Position numbers and translations under genes: made by a program. Below, piece by piece: positions 1 to 11,700 of a stretch of 64,000 nt of DNA (positions are counted from its first letter, which is position 1; every line of letters begins with the position of its first letter). The DNA is taken from NCBI GenBank assembly GCA_020809705.1, contig CP085832.1:4526001-4590000 (forward strand). The letters are read 5' to 3'. Origin of the DNA: Calonectria ilicicola. Its lineage: Eukaryota > Ascomycota > Sordariomycetes > Hypocreales > Nectriaceae. The notes under the pieces are model-generated. The model worked only from the letters and a program-made list of their open reading frames with translations. It was not told the DNA's origin and made no database searches.

Positions 1-1866
1 AGTAAACTATCTTCTAATACCTTTATCTATCTAGTTTAAGAGATTAATAGTTTATTAATATAAAGTTTAATAAACTCTACTAATAAGGTAAATTAAAATA
101 GATTAAAAAATTAATTTTATTTATAATATCTATCTTTATTATATAAAAAACAATTAATAAAGAATTAAAAGGAAGGATAATAATAGACCTATATATCCTT
201 AATAAGATTATTATCCTAGATAATTATCTACTATCAAGATAGGAAGATATTATCTAGATATTTTAAAAGGCTTAATATATTATAGTTATTAATATATTAT
301 TATTTTTTTTTAATTTAAAGTAAGATTAGAGTATTATAATTATTTTATAATAATTAGCTATTAAAGATTAAAATAATTAATAATTATTTTAATAAGATTC
401 TAGAACTCTTTAATATATATATAATAATATATAAACTATTTATTATATCTATATTATAAATTCTATAAAGCCTTTATTAATAATATTATAATCTTCTTTA
501 AGATAAAAGAAGAGTATCTTAAATACTTATAAAAGCTATTTAAATTTTTTTAAAAAAAATATTACTATCTCCTTTAAAAAGAGTTAAATTAAATATTCTA
601 ATATATAGGTATTTGGCTTCCAAGTAGACACTTTTAGTTTGACTATTATAGAAAAGTGGATTATATTATTTATAAAATTAGAGTTCTTAATTTAATTATT
701 AGCTCTAGAGTAGTATATTAGAGCTATAGAATATATTAGGTATCTTATTTTATATTATATTTAGTTTATAGAGCCTTTATAAAAATATAAGATTATATTA
801 TTAAAAGTAAAATATAAATAAGATAAAGTAATTAATAGAAATCTTAATAAATAAAAGACTTATATTTATATAATATATTATAATTTTATAAAGGAAGAAA
901 GATTTATATTTAAAATAATCTAATATAAAGTAGTTAATATAAGAATACTTTTTTATCTTAAATAAAGTAAGAAATTATATTTTTAAGTAAATATAAGTAT
1001 TTAGTAAGGTTTTAGAGTAATACTTTTCTATCTTAAGAATGATTATAAATAAAATAGAATATTATATATCCTAGTAATAGTAATAAGATCTATTTACTTT
1101 TTAAGTTATACTTTTAGCTTAATAAAAAGAAATTATAGCCTATTAGAACTAGAGGTAGTATATTTAGTATAGGCAATTAAAAGATTATATATACATATCT
1201 AATTATTAATATATCTAATAATTACCTTTATAGATTATTTTATAATAAAATAAATTATAAAAAAAACTATACTTATTATATTTAATATAGACCAAGTAAA
1301 CTATAAATTGGTAATTACTTTGATTTATTTGTTAGAATATGAGCTTAATATATACTACCTCTTAAAAAAGAAGAATTTTATTCTAAATATATTAAGTTAT
1401 TTAGTAGCCCTAGAGACTAATAGGAACTAAGTGTGGCTATAACCTGACTATATAGCCCTAAATAATGTGCTAGTGGTGATGGAAGCCTTGATAATAGAGA
1501 AGTCTAAAAGAAAGTTCTAAAAAGAATACCTTAATAATATATATTATATAAAGATTATTAATATAATAATAAAAAAAGAGATTTTAAATCTTTTAATACT
1601 TAATAATAAGAATATTATAAATATTTTAAAGTATAGAGTATATTTTAAACTATATAAAAGACTTTTATATTACTATAGCTAATTTGGATATTATAGGCTT
1701 TATATTTTTTATTTTATAATTAATAAATTTCTGAAGATAGTCTATAATAATTAATATTACTTTAATAAGGAAAGGATATTAAAAGAGCTATCTAGCCTTT
1801 ATATTAAAAACTTAATATAATAGGCTAGAAAGTATATCTGCAAATATAAGATATACTGCCTTAGGT

Positions 1867-1871
1867 AAATC
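1867..1871. repeat. 5-bp target-site duplication, left copy (AAATC)
   Basis: AAATC directly precedes the TGTTAC terminus of the nested LTR. The second copy is at 2263-2267, directly after its terminus. Five base pairs is a usual target duplication size for LTR elements. Confidence 0.65.
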
Positions 1872-2262
1872 TGTTACGACCCATATCATACCCAGGGCGG
1901 TCTAGGATGGCAGAATGCCACACCTTATAAGAAACCAACTACCTTATAATTACATACAACCAATCAAACATAGAGTAATAAGGGCAACTATCACGATAAG
2001 TGCAAAAGGTGTCACACCTAGCACACTAAGCGCACCATATATACCAAAATAGGATAGTAGTATATAGATAGATTAGATCTTACTATAAGGAATAGAACTG
2101 ATTAGCTTTTAATATAACTTGGTTACTTTAATTATAATTAACTATTATTTAATATAATACTTCCATTACTTTATTTTACTATAATACACTTAACTATCCT
2201 GCTAATAATAAACCCTTTGTTTTAATTAGTTTATTAAGTTAGGAATTGACCAGACCGTTATA
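1872..2262 (+). repeat. Nested solo LTR inside the gypsy integrase region
   Basis: A 391-bp insertion starts TGTTACGACC, a common start for fungal LTRs, and ends GTTATA, compatible with an original ...CA end mutated to TA. It is flanked by a perfect 5-bp direct repeat, AAATC, at 1867-1871 and 2263-2267, which I read as the target-site duplication. Removing the LTR and one AAATC leaves the host integrase reading frame in register across the site. Its first ~170 bp keep many C and G bases (for example CCCAGGGCGG), so this half is far less mutated than the host element. No internal coding region is present, so it is a solo LTR left by recombination. Orientation is inferred from the TGTTAC end. 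Confidence 0.75.
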
Positions 2263-2267
2263 AAATC
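2263..2267. repeat. 5-bp target-site duplication, right copy (AAATC)
   Basis: This is the second AAATC copy, immediately after the GTTATA end of the nested LTR. After it the gypsy integrase reading resumes in the same frame. Confidence 0.65.
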
Positions 2268-3450
2268 AATTATTAATAAGCTATTGGAAATTACTTATTA
2301 AATAAACCTCTAATCCTACCTATATATATAATAATAATAGATTTTATTATTAAACTTCTATTAATATTAATAAAAGGATTATTATAAGTATTGGAAGGAT
2401 AGGATATTTATAATTAGTTAATAATAATTATTTATATAATAAGTAAGAGATACTTATTAATCCTAGGATTTATTAAATATATAGGCAAGGAGTGGGTAAC
2501 TATACTAGCCTAATAGCTTATACTCTTTAACTAAGGTATATTAAAAGTTATTATTTTAGATTATAATAATAAATTTAATTTAAAATTTTAAAAAGATCTA
2601 TAAATAAATTTTAGAATAAAGATAGTAATAATAATAGTATACTACCTGTAGGCTAATAAATTAGTAAAGAGATATAATTAAATAATTAAAATAGTAATAT
2701 ACTTTTATTATATAGAGCATCTAATAGAAGATTAGTTATATATCCTACTTATATTATAGTAAAACCTAAATAAAGTATTTAATATTATAATTAAAGCCTC
2801 TGTATATAAATTCATTTATAGGATCACTCTTCAAGGCCTAATAAAGTTAATATAATTAATAATAAAAAATATAGATCTATTATTTCTAAGAGAAATTATT
2901 TAAAAAAAGTATAATTAGCTATAGATTTTGCAGCAGTTAAGGCAAAAAGGTAATATAATACTAAACATCAACCAATCCAACTTAAGGTTAATAATAAGGT
3001 CTATTTATAATTATATTATAAATACTATCTACTAAATAAGCCACTATATAAATAATTATAGTAATAATTAGGCCTATTTATAATCAAGAGAATGATTAAT
3101 AATCTAGTATATAAGCTAGATCTACTAGATAATATAAAGATATACCTAATAATCTTATACTAGTAGCTTATACTAGCTTATATTAATAACTTTTAGCTAA
3201 AAAACCTAAACTAATTCTTAAAGATAATAGAGCTAACTAATATAAAGTAAATAAGATTCTTAACTAGAAAAACCAATATATTAATAAATATAATCTAATA
3301 ATTATAAAAGAATATTAAATAAACTAAAAAGATTATAGGTACTATTAGGCTATATAGGTCTAGGTAGAGAATATTAATCTAGATTTAATTATAGAATTTT
3401 AATATTAATAAATTTTTAAAAATAATATCCTTTAGCTAGCTTAATAATTT

Positions 3451-4012
3451 TAAGATTATAATAGAAAATAAGCTAAAGCCCCTATTACTACTTCTAATCT
3501 AGAAGAATTATTAAAAGATAGAACTATCTTATTACTAAAATAATAACCTAAAAAACCTTATAAATATCCTAAGCTAAATTAATAAAAGGATAATATAGGC
3601 CTAAATCCTCTTAAATAGCAACTAAAGCAACCACATAAAACTCCCCTACTAATCATTAATCTAAAATCTAGCCTAAATCTTCTTATAAAAAGACCTAAAA
3701 AGCAACCCCTAAGAATAAGATTATTATTTAAGTAAATTAAAGAAAAAGATTATATAAAATATAAAAATTTAAAATAAAAAGATATATATAATATTTTAAT
3801 TACTAAAAATAATAAATAATTTCTTAAATATATTAAAATATAATATAGAAATAATATTAATATATATAAAACCTTATAAGTATATACCTTAAATACCCTT
3901 AGAAGGCATATATAAACCCATTACTAAAGTAGATAGAGAAGAAGACATTAACCTTCCTACTACATATCATTAAGACCCCTACTGTTCTAATCCTACCGTA
4001 TCAAAAGCGAAC
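3451..4012. other. RIP-type DNA running into the promoter of the gasdermin-like gene
   Basis: The A+T-rich, TpA-rich DNA continues to about 3960 with a few less mutated islands (around 3550-3710). Composition then returns to normal within about 50 bp of the first start codon at 4013. I see no gene here. The promoter and 5' UTR of the gasdermin-like gene must lie within or right beside this heterochromatin-like sequence. Confidence 0.6.
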
Positions 4013-4889
4013 ATGGCCAATCGAGAGTTCTTTTTCTTTTATGCGCCGACTTGGGATTATCCACCAGACGGTCCGATTAAGCTAGGCAATGTGATTACGT
4101 CGGTCAAGAAGCCCCATCGGCCACTCTTCTGCTCGGCACCTCCAACAGATTCCAACGTCTTTAGCACGGAAAAAAGGAGCGTCCATTACACTGTGGAGAA
4201 GTCAAAAGGCGGAAAATTTTCTGTCTTGACCAGGTTCCTCGATATACTTGGACTAGGTATCGATATCGGCGCTCAAATCGACAATAAGTACGTAGGTTTA
4301 CATCCTCATTAACATCGACAAGTCTGATTCGAGAAGTTTGAAGGAAAGTTTCTTCTTCAAAACCCTAGAGACCATTCAATTCATTCCGACAAAATCCTAC
4401 ATCCAAGCCACGATCGAAGACGAGACTGTCCGCTGTTATCTACATGCTTCTCGGTATCGAAAACCGATCTATATTATCACAGGTCTTAAGATTGTCACTG
4501 GTGCCGAAGCTAATAGACTCAAATCTCGCACCATAAGTGGGACACTCGCTGTTGGAGTTGGTGGGATGCCAGCTGCAGACAGCCCTGGATTGGAACCAAG
4601 GGCAAGTAATAAGGCGGAAATAAAATGGCAAAGTTGTGGCGAATTTGTGTTTGCGTTTCGGGTCAGCAAAATATTCGTCAGCGAGGTGGAAGATCACATT
4701 AGAGAGGAAGAGTATCGGCAGGGAGCTTTGCTAGATAATAAGACTGAGAAGGCAAGGCTGCCGGAGCTAGTCATCCTTAAGATTGAAGAATCGACACCAG
4801 AATCTGAAGGGTTCGATTCGGAAGAGCTGGTGGAAGATAATCAAGTGGTCACCTGCGCCATTCCTAGGGACGAAGAGTCTGATGACTGA
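4013..4889 (+). CDS. Gasdermin-like pore-forming cell-death effector (HET-Q1/RCD-1-type)
   Basis: Two exons, 4013-4287 and 4337-4889, joined across a 49-nt intron (GTACGT...AAG, phase kept), give a 275-aa protein. There is no signal peptide. The N-terminal half has the fungal gasdermin look: an aromatic start, then GPIKLGNVITSVKKPHRPL, a hydrophobic LDILGLGIDIG segment at about residues 76-86, and an IYIITGLKIVTGAEA strand near residue 140. Length fits the roughly 270-280 aa of fungal gasdermins. The last ~45 residues are acidic and could be the small inhibitory C-terminal piece that a protease removes in characterised fungal members. It lies tail-to-tail, 104 bp from a subtilisin-like protease gene, the usual genomic partner of fungal gasdermins. 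Family membership is inferred from motif pattern, size and context. The alternative is an unrelated conserved fungal protein. Confidence 0.72.
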
Positions 4890-4993
4890 TGCACCAACAG
4901 AAACTTTTACGATACTTGGCCAAGAAGACAAACAGCTGGATTTGGTTTACTATGTAGTTCCTGAGAAAATAGACAAATATGTCTACTATTTCA

Positions 4994-7900
4994 TTAATAT
5001 AATAATGTGTTCGAAATTTCACGATTCGCCCAGTCTAAACCCCGGCCAAATAAATTGTGCTTGTCTAAACTTAACTGGACGTAGTCGTATCCGTCCCTTG
5101 GCTGATAATCAGACAGCGCTCCTATTTGGGCACATCTTCTCAGCAAGTTCTCCATCTTCCCTTTTCGCTTCAAGGCAGTCGCTGTTTCTTCTGATAGGTG
5201 CAGCCGTGCGTATTGTAGTAAAAATGCGGCTATACCTGACAGAATTGGGGTAGCATACGATGTACCTGACCGAGACACAGTGTATTCTGGACTTGTATTC
5301 AGAGTGCAGAGCAGCTCTGGCCATGCAGACTGGACACTCTGACCAATTGTCGCAAGACTCATTGTATTGCGCCGAGCGGTTGGGTTAAAACTTGATGCGT
5401 TACCATCTGCGTTAGTTGAATGTACACAGATGACATATTCACTACTGGCAGGATAAGCCCGACTCCTTCGACCTCCACTGTTTTCTGCAGCAGCAAACAT
5501 AAGAATATTTCTGGTGTGTGCCTTTTCGATAGCTATTTCTAGGTCATTGTATCCATCAAAGTCAGAAGATGGCCATCCAAATGACATTGATATAATATCC
5601 ACTCCCCATTCATCAACTGCATGATTGATTGCCTGTATTTATTAGAGACAATACATTTTCGTGGAAAAGCGACATCGTTCAATCTACTTACATCTGTGAC
5701 AGCTTTAGCATTGGGTGTAGCGTTCTTATCAGTAATCTTGATGATATAGAGAGCCGAATCGGGGGCGTAGTCGAGGATAAGACATGCAGCGAAAGTACCG
5801 TGCCCATTTTTATCTGCGATATTTTTGGAGGACTTTGTGTGAGAGTTATGTCTTCCCTTTACATTTGTATCGCGGGCTTCGATGAGGTAGTGGCTTTCGT
5901 CTATCCCTGTATCCAGAATTGCGATCTTAACTGGGGAGGTTATCGAATCTGAGGTGATGAACTTTTGGTACACCTTTTCATATTGAAGTTTTCAATTTAA
6001 ATATCTTTCGGTTCTGTATACAAAGGTGTGAGAAAGGCAGACCAATGTGAAAATGAGGGTGACTCAAGAACATGAGTCAAGCATAGGAGCGCTAAACCTA
6101 CTCAGACAAAGAACCTACCCCAACACTCATCTCATCGTCGAAGAACTGTGATTCACTGCATCCAATTTCCATGGTTCTAAGAGGTTGAATACCAGAAATC
6201 GTGAGAAGATGAGGCTGCGGAGGTTGACATACGTGGTTCAGCAGATCGGGTTTAGGTGGTTGGATTGTGGGCTGGGAACGGACTGGCGTCATCGACGTGA
6301 ACGCGCTTGACGTTTTGGAAATCCTTGGATGGAAATCTGGGGTTTGGCCACCCGGCTCCTGATGAGTCATTTTTTGCCCCCAATTTCCTAAATCCAGATT
6401 CCTTGCGTATATATCAATGCCATCTAGCTGGATTTCTTTGAAACCGCGGGTTAGATGAAGCTCTAATGGGCGAACAACATATTGATATATTCGTGATCTA
6501 AGCGGTTTATGATCCAGCTCCTTGCCTTCTTCATCCTCCCATAATTCATTATTCAAGCAATTATCGATCGCTTTCAAAAATGAATGGGAATCTGCAGGGA
6601 TTTGGGATCGCAACCCATCAACATTCTCCTCCTCGTCACCACTGAAAACTTGTTCCACATCGAGGAAAGCGATGCTGGAATTGGAATTTGCATCTAAAGG
6701 AACATTTTGCTTCTCAGCCAATTCTTTGAATGGTTTGACGAAATAAATTTCGATCAAGACCACAGCTAGCGCAATTAATGCTGGGCAACGATGCTCCAGC
6801 GCGTCTGGGATATCATATTTATCCTTATCATCATTAGGACCATTACCATCAAAACCAAGTGCGGGGACAGCATCTGTAGACTCTTTTGTGTGCAACTCAG
6901 TTTGTATGAAAGGTCTCAAAGGGGTTTTCGATGAGGCGGTCTGGAAGAACTGGATGCTTTTAGATCCCCATCCAGGCTGAAGCCATGCCGTGTCATTGAA
7001 ATGGAAAACTGCATATGCAATGAGAAGTGAAAGTATTCGTTTCGTTTTTTCCGGCCTGAAGAATTCGCGTCGATCTTCGAGGCATTGTAAAAGCGATATT
7101 GGCTCCTTTGTCTGGTCTATTTGAAATTTGGTAGGCTCAAACTCGGTTGCAAAAAGCTCGTCACCGGCAAGCTTTAATACAAGACGTCGCTTAGGATTTT
7201 CCATTGCCTTTGATATCCAGCCACATAACCTTGTCACTTTTTTGAGCTGCTCTTTTTTCTTCTTTTTGACCGTGGTTTTTCTAGGTGGTGGCATCGATTC
7301 AGCAGGCTCATAGAATGACACGGCTCGTTCTGTCATCGTTTGAACAAGAACCTGTTGCCAATCCGTTTCAGTAGAGAATAGCATATCGAACTTAAGTTCA
7401 CTGGTCTCATGATCCTTATGGTATGGTGTTCGACACTGATTTCGACTGGATGTAGCTAGAGACTCTTTCTCGAGATGTTTCTTGGAATTTCGGTATGTTC
7501 CTAGTTCGAGCTTTGCTCTGAGATCGTGCTGGATGAAACAACAGCTTCCCTTGCTATTCAAGACTGCTTTGAAGAGGGACTGTGCTGCCTTCCAAACGAC
7601 GGAGGATGGCTTGTTAATGTCCAGAGACTCGGATTCCTCCAATGTCTTAGTAGATTGCTCCTGATGCTGATTCACAAAGTTATCTGAAAGAATTTCTAAT
7701 GATTTATCAATCTCGTTTCTCTCTTCGGATGTCCCAGGCCTCAAGACACGTTGAATAAACCGAAACCTTTTGTCTTCATTTTGCCTTTTAACCTGATTCC
7801 AATGATTGTTGAGGTCCCAAAGGCGGAACTCTAGCGATCCTACATATTCTGGTGCTTCCAGGGCTCTATATTGGAGGCTATCTTCGAGAAATAAGAGACT

Positions 7901-8140
7901 GAGATTACGCAGAATTTGTGTGACCAATTCGCTACCAGGAGATGAGTCTCGACTAAGCATATCTGCCGCTTCATCTCTCAAATTTAAACAGTGCGATCTG
8001 ACGTGACTGTAGAAGAGTCGAATTTCCTCATCGCTGCTTTTTTGTCGGGCAAAATCTGTCATTTGCATGACTGTGTTCAAGGTTTTTAGAAGTAGATCCA
8101 TATGACCACTTTGGTCTTCGGAATCTGAGTTCGAGCTCAT
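4994..8140 (-). CDS. DUF7580-like/subtilisin-like serine protease (HET-Q2-type)
   Basis: My model has three exons: 8140-6119, about 5973-5692 and 5632-4994. Intron 2 (5633-5691, GTAAGT...ACAG) is secure. Intron 1 starts at the GTAGGT donor at 6118. No CAG acceptor gives an open phase-matched frame, so its 3' end near 5974 (AAG) is uncertain. The product is about 980 aa. Residues ~1-674 are helical, with a region (LLIAYAVFHFNDTAWLQPGW, then HRCPALIALAVVLIEIYF) that resembles DUF7580. The C-terminal ~300 residues form an S8 subtilase domain: Asp in ILDTGID (~695), His in NGHGTF (~732), oxyanion Asn in AAENSG (~819) and Ser in SGTSYATP (~893). There is no signal peptide, so it should be cytosolic. 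It is convergent with the gasdermin-like gene; in studied pairs such a protease cleaves the gasdermin. Confidence 0.82.
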
Positions 8141-8735
8141 CTTCTCAGCCTTGAATCGTATGAAGAAACCAATCTCAGATGCTTGTTCCCCAACTTAGGT
8201 TGCCCAAACATTGCCTAAGATCACTGGGGACAATTTTATTGTCGTCTCTGTAGCATTGCGGTTGCTGATGGAGAAATGCTCGGACGAGCGTGAGCGGGGA
8301 AGCCCGACGAGGCTGAGTGAGACGTGGGGTTGGTCGTCTAACCGAAAAAATCAGAGCAACAAAATGACTTGTTCGACTAACAAAGGCGCGTGTGCTTCAC
8401 ACCGCACGATGCAGAGTCTTGGTTGGAAATAGGAAAAAAGAGTCATGAAAAAATCTAGAAGACGACTGAGCTTTTGCGAATTAGACTTTATTCAGTGATT
8501 TGGCCATATTCATATGCCTAATATTTATTAGACCAGGCTCAGGTTAGCTATAGACTTCATGGTCTGTGTTAGAGTCAGCATATTGAGCTGACTAACCATA
8601 TATGTTCCAGCGCGGGGCTGAGCGACTTTATGTGTTGCTTTCTCCCTTAGGCTAAGTGGTTTTAATCTCCTCAATCTGACGGACTTACCCGCTCAAGAAC
8701 CATTTCTGTTTATCTCAGTTAAGAACGTTATCAGC
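8141..8735. other. Divergent intergenic region between protease and zinc-finger gene
   Basis: About 595 bp separate the two divergent start codons, so this must hold both promoters. I see no ORF with homology, RNA gene or repeat. A short open stretch at 8211-8432 looks like chance. Confidence 0.6.
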
Positions 8736-11700
8736 ATGGAGGAAATCGACGACTCTGTGTATTTTAACAGACCTACTATTGTCGCCTCTGCCAACCAATG
8801 CCTTGATTCTTTTCAAAAATGTCTTGTACTAGCATCGGAGATCAATGCTCGAGAACTTTCCATGGTAGAAGATCAATTTGCGAGATTCTCGACCTGGGCT
8901 GGGAGTATTGGGGTCTTTGCTCGCGGGCATGCATCAATGGATCATCGTCTTCGATATGCCCAGGAAGCACAGAGCGTCGTGACCGGGTTACTCGAGTCTC
9001 TAGATTACCGCATCAAAACCTGTAAGCCTCACTCTTTTGCAGGTCCTGTTCCTTTACATCCTAAAATTTTGAACTATGACAAACTAAGTTGAGAATATAA
9101 AGGCTCCAGTGTCCTTCAAAGGATGGGGAAATCATCAACAAGTCAGATGGATGCAGACGAAGGACTATGCCGGGCGCATAATAACATTGGAAATGAAATC
9201 ACTCAACTCAACAAGATTTCAAACACAATTCGTAAAGCTGGCAGAGAAACCCACATCCTTAAGGCCAGCAACTTTGAAATAAAAAATGACGACGGTGAAA
9301 ACGTGGAATCGCTCCTTCTGCAACATTTTCAAAATTACATTTATGACCGATTTCCTAATATTGAGACAACTATTCAGCAGCGGCTTGCTCATTCAATGCT
9401 TCTTCGGCGGAAACGAATTTTATATCGGAGGCATCGCTATGGGAGGGTCGTTATTCAGCCACCAAAGAATGATTCCTCCCAGACCCCAGTCACCTTGCCT
9501 ACTGCTGCACAATCAACAGCATCTCCGGTGCATAGACATGCAAGGGAAAACACAAATCAAATTTTAACCGTCCCACCATCTATGATCGCTCCTTCACAAA
9601 ATGAAACTGCAACAACTCTAGTACCTGAAAAGTTGAAAATCATCTCAAGTCCTTCTCATATTTCAAGAAGCAAGACTATTGCGTTGGATCAGAACGGAGA
9701 TCTAATATTTCCCCTAGCTCCTGGAAGGGCTGCCAAGAGAAAGTACGAAGATCTCATGAGTCAACGGCGAGCTGAATACTTTAAAAACCAAGACCTCAAC
9801 CCACTTGATCCAAACCCTCGATTTGAGATGAACAAGTTATCAGAATCAGATCTCCAAATGATAGGAGAAATTGACTGTCCTTATTGTATGGATGCGCTTC
9901 CAGCGAAAGAGGTATTTGATGAGCGCAAGTGGCAGTCAGTTTTACACTCATATATCCATTGATTTGTTATTACTATTTAAATAAGTGCTGACTTTTTATC
10001 AAGAAATCACGTCACGGGCGACCTTGATCCATATGTCTGCACTTTTGAAAACTGCAACCAGGCAGATATACTCTACAAGCATAGTGCTGAATGGTTGAAC
10101 CACTTGCATGGCCACGTAAAGGCCTGGCGATGTCCACACCACAAACAGCACAGTCCATTTCATACCCGAGAAGAGTTCATGGAACATATGAAAAGTATTC
10201 ACCACACAAAACTCAACAACACCCAGCTTCGTATCTTAGCAAATAAGAGTAGCCGCAATGCCGAGAAATTATTTAACGTATGCCCACTTTGTGGAGAAGA
10301 GGAAGATGAACTAAAGGGTGAAATAATTAATCATATCACCGTGCATTTGAGATCCCTCGCTCTTAAATCTCTCCCACTTCCCCAAAACGAGGCATCTAAT
10401 GATTCAGAAATTGAATATGAAAGTTCTAGTTTGTCAGGACCTCGAAGTCAGAAAAAGTTGAAAGATCTGGGGATTGAAAGTGATGACACAGGGGATCTAA
10501 ATCAGGCCTGGGATGATTGGGAGCCCCCGCCCATGACCGCTAAATGGACAAACTTTTTAGGAGAGACATATGCGTATTTAGATGCGAACGAAGAAGTTCG
10601 CATCCCAATCAGCAAAAGTTCAAACAATATTAAATTTCAGGAAAATTTCGGAGCTGAAGAAGAAAATAAAATTGTCCAATGGATGCAGCCGCACAAGGGA
10701 GAAAATGATGGAGCCAAAAAACCGCAGGAGTTTCCCATCAAAACTCCTGCAGGCGATCACAAAATTGTTGGTGTATCGAAATCGAAAACTGAGGAAACAA
10801 CTAGAACCAAGAATGAACCTATAATCGGGACCAATACCTCCACAGAGTCGCAATGGCATGATTGGTCTGGCTGGATTTGGAGCAGGGATTACCAAGAATA
10901 TTATCGCCGACATTATAATGCAGATTTAGGCCACATAGAGTATGAATGGCATCAGGATGCTTCGACACCTTCTCATGAAAACAATCAAAATACTACAGAT
11001 TCGTCAACCCTGGCTATTCGTAAGTATTCATAGTGCAGTCTCCTGGATTTATCAACTCACATACTGCTTTCCGAACAGACGATCATGAAGAAGAATTCCA
11101 GCCTAGAGATGTTACGACATCCTCGCATGTCACAGATCAGGAAACATTAGATCCTCGTAAGTATCAGCATTTGTCTAACATGGAACTATTACTAACCTCT
11201 TACTAGGATATTGTGTACAGCACCAAAACAAATTCCAACCTGGAGAGGTAATATCCCAAATAATCCTATGACCCTCTACTGACTCTCGAGTAAGATTTTT
11301 AAGGTTCTTTGGAGTGAGCCACAAGGGTATAATGGAACGCGAGTTTCAGATCGATACGAACCTCAAGATGGATACGGTGGTAGAATATACGTGGGCTTCC
11401 GTCGATTCATTGTAATTGCCAATGATCAGGGCCACTGTACCTGCGTGTAAGTTGGTGTATCATCGATTTCGTTAGTTTTACTAATGAATTAGGTCTATTT
11501 ATACTTATGGTGGTGCTGGCTGTAATAGAAGAGGTATTGAGCCCGAAAAACATGGTATTATTCATGAAAGGGGTCGTAAGGCAAAACTTCTTGGTCAAGA
11601 GCCCAAACTTGGCTTTGCGCCTGTCAGAGTTGAATTTCATCAAGACGGTGAGCGGTTAGAAGAAGCATGTCGGGTCAACTACTCAAAGCTTTATACTATT

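Larger units (their letters stand above)
1..3450 (+). mobile_element. Degenerate, RIP-mutated Ty3/gypsy retrotransposon (pol remnant)
   Basis: The block is extremely A+T-rich, full of TpA, and has no long ORF, as expected after C-to-T mutation by RIP. The decayed plus-strand reading still follows the Ty3/gypsy pol order. A reverse-transcriptase palm-like stretch (YxDD region decayed to FINN) lies near 475-640. RNase H lies at about 1000-1340, with LLELE..YLV.AIKRL matching the usual TELE.LAVVWAIKRL. The integrase zinc-binding and core regions lie at about 1640-2900, with LKVIILDYNNKF resembling the LKxIISDRDxxF core. A KVYL...YYLLNKP post-integrase module lies at about 2960-3220, and a weak chromodomain-like patch at about 3330-3420. 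Many in-frame stops make it non-functional. The 5' end, including gag and the 5' LTR, is outside the window or unrecognisable. Family assignment rests on domain order and degenerate motifs, not on a search. Confidence 0.8.
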
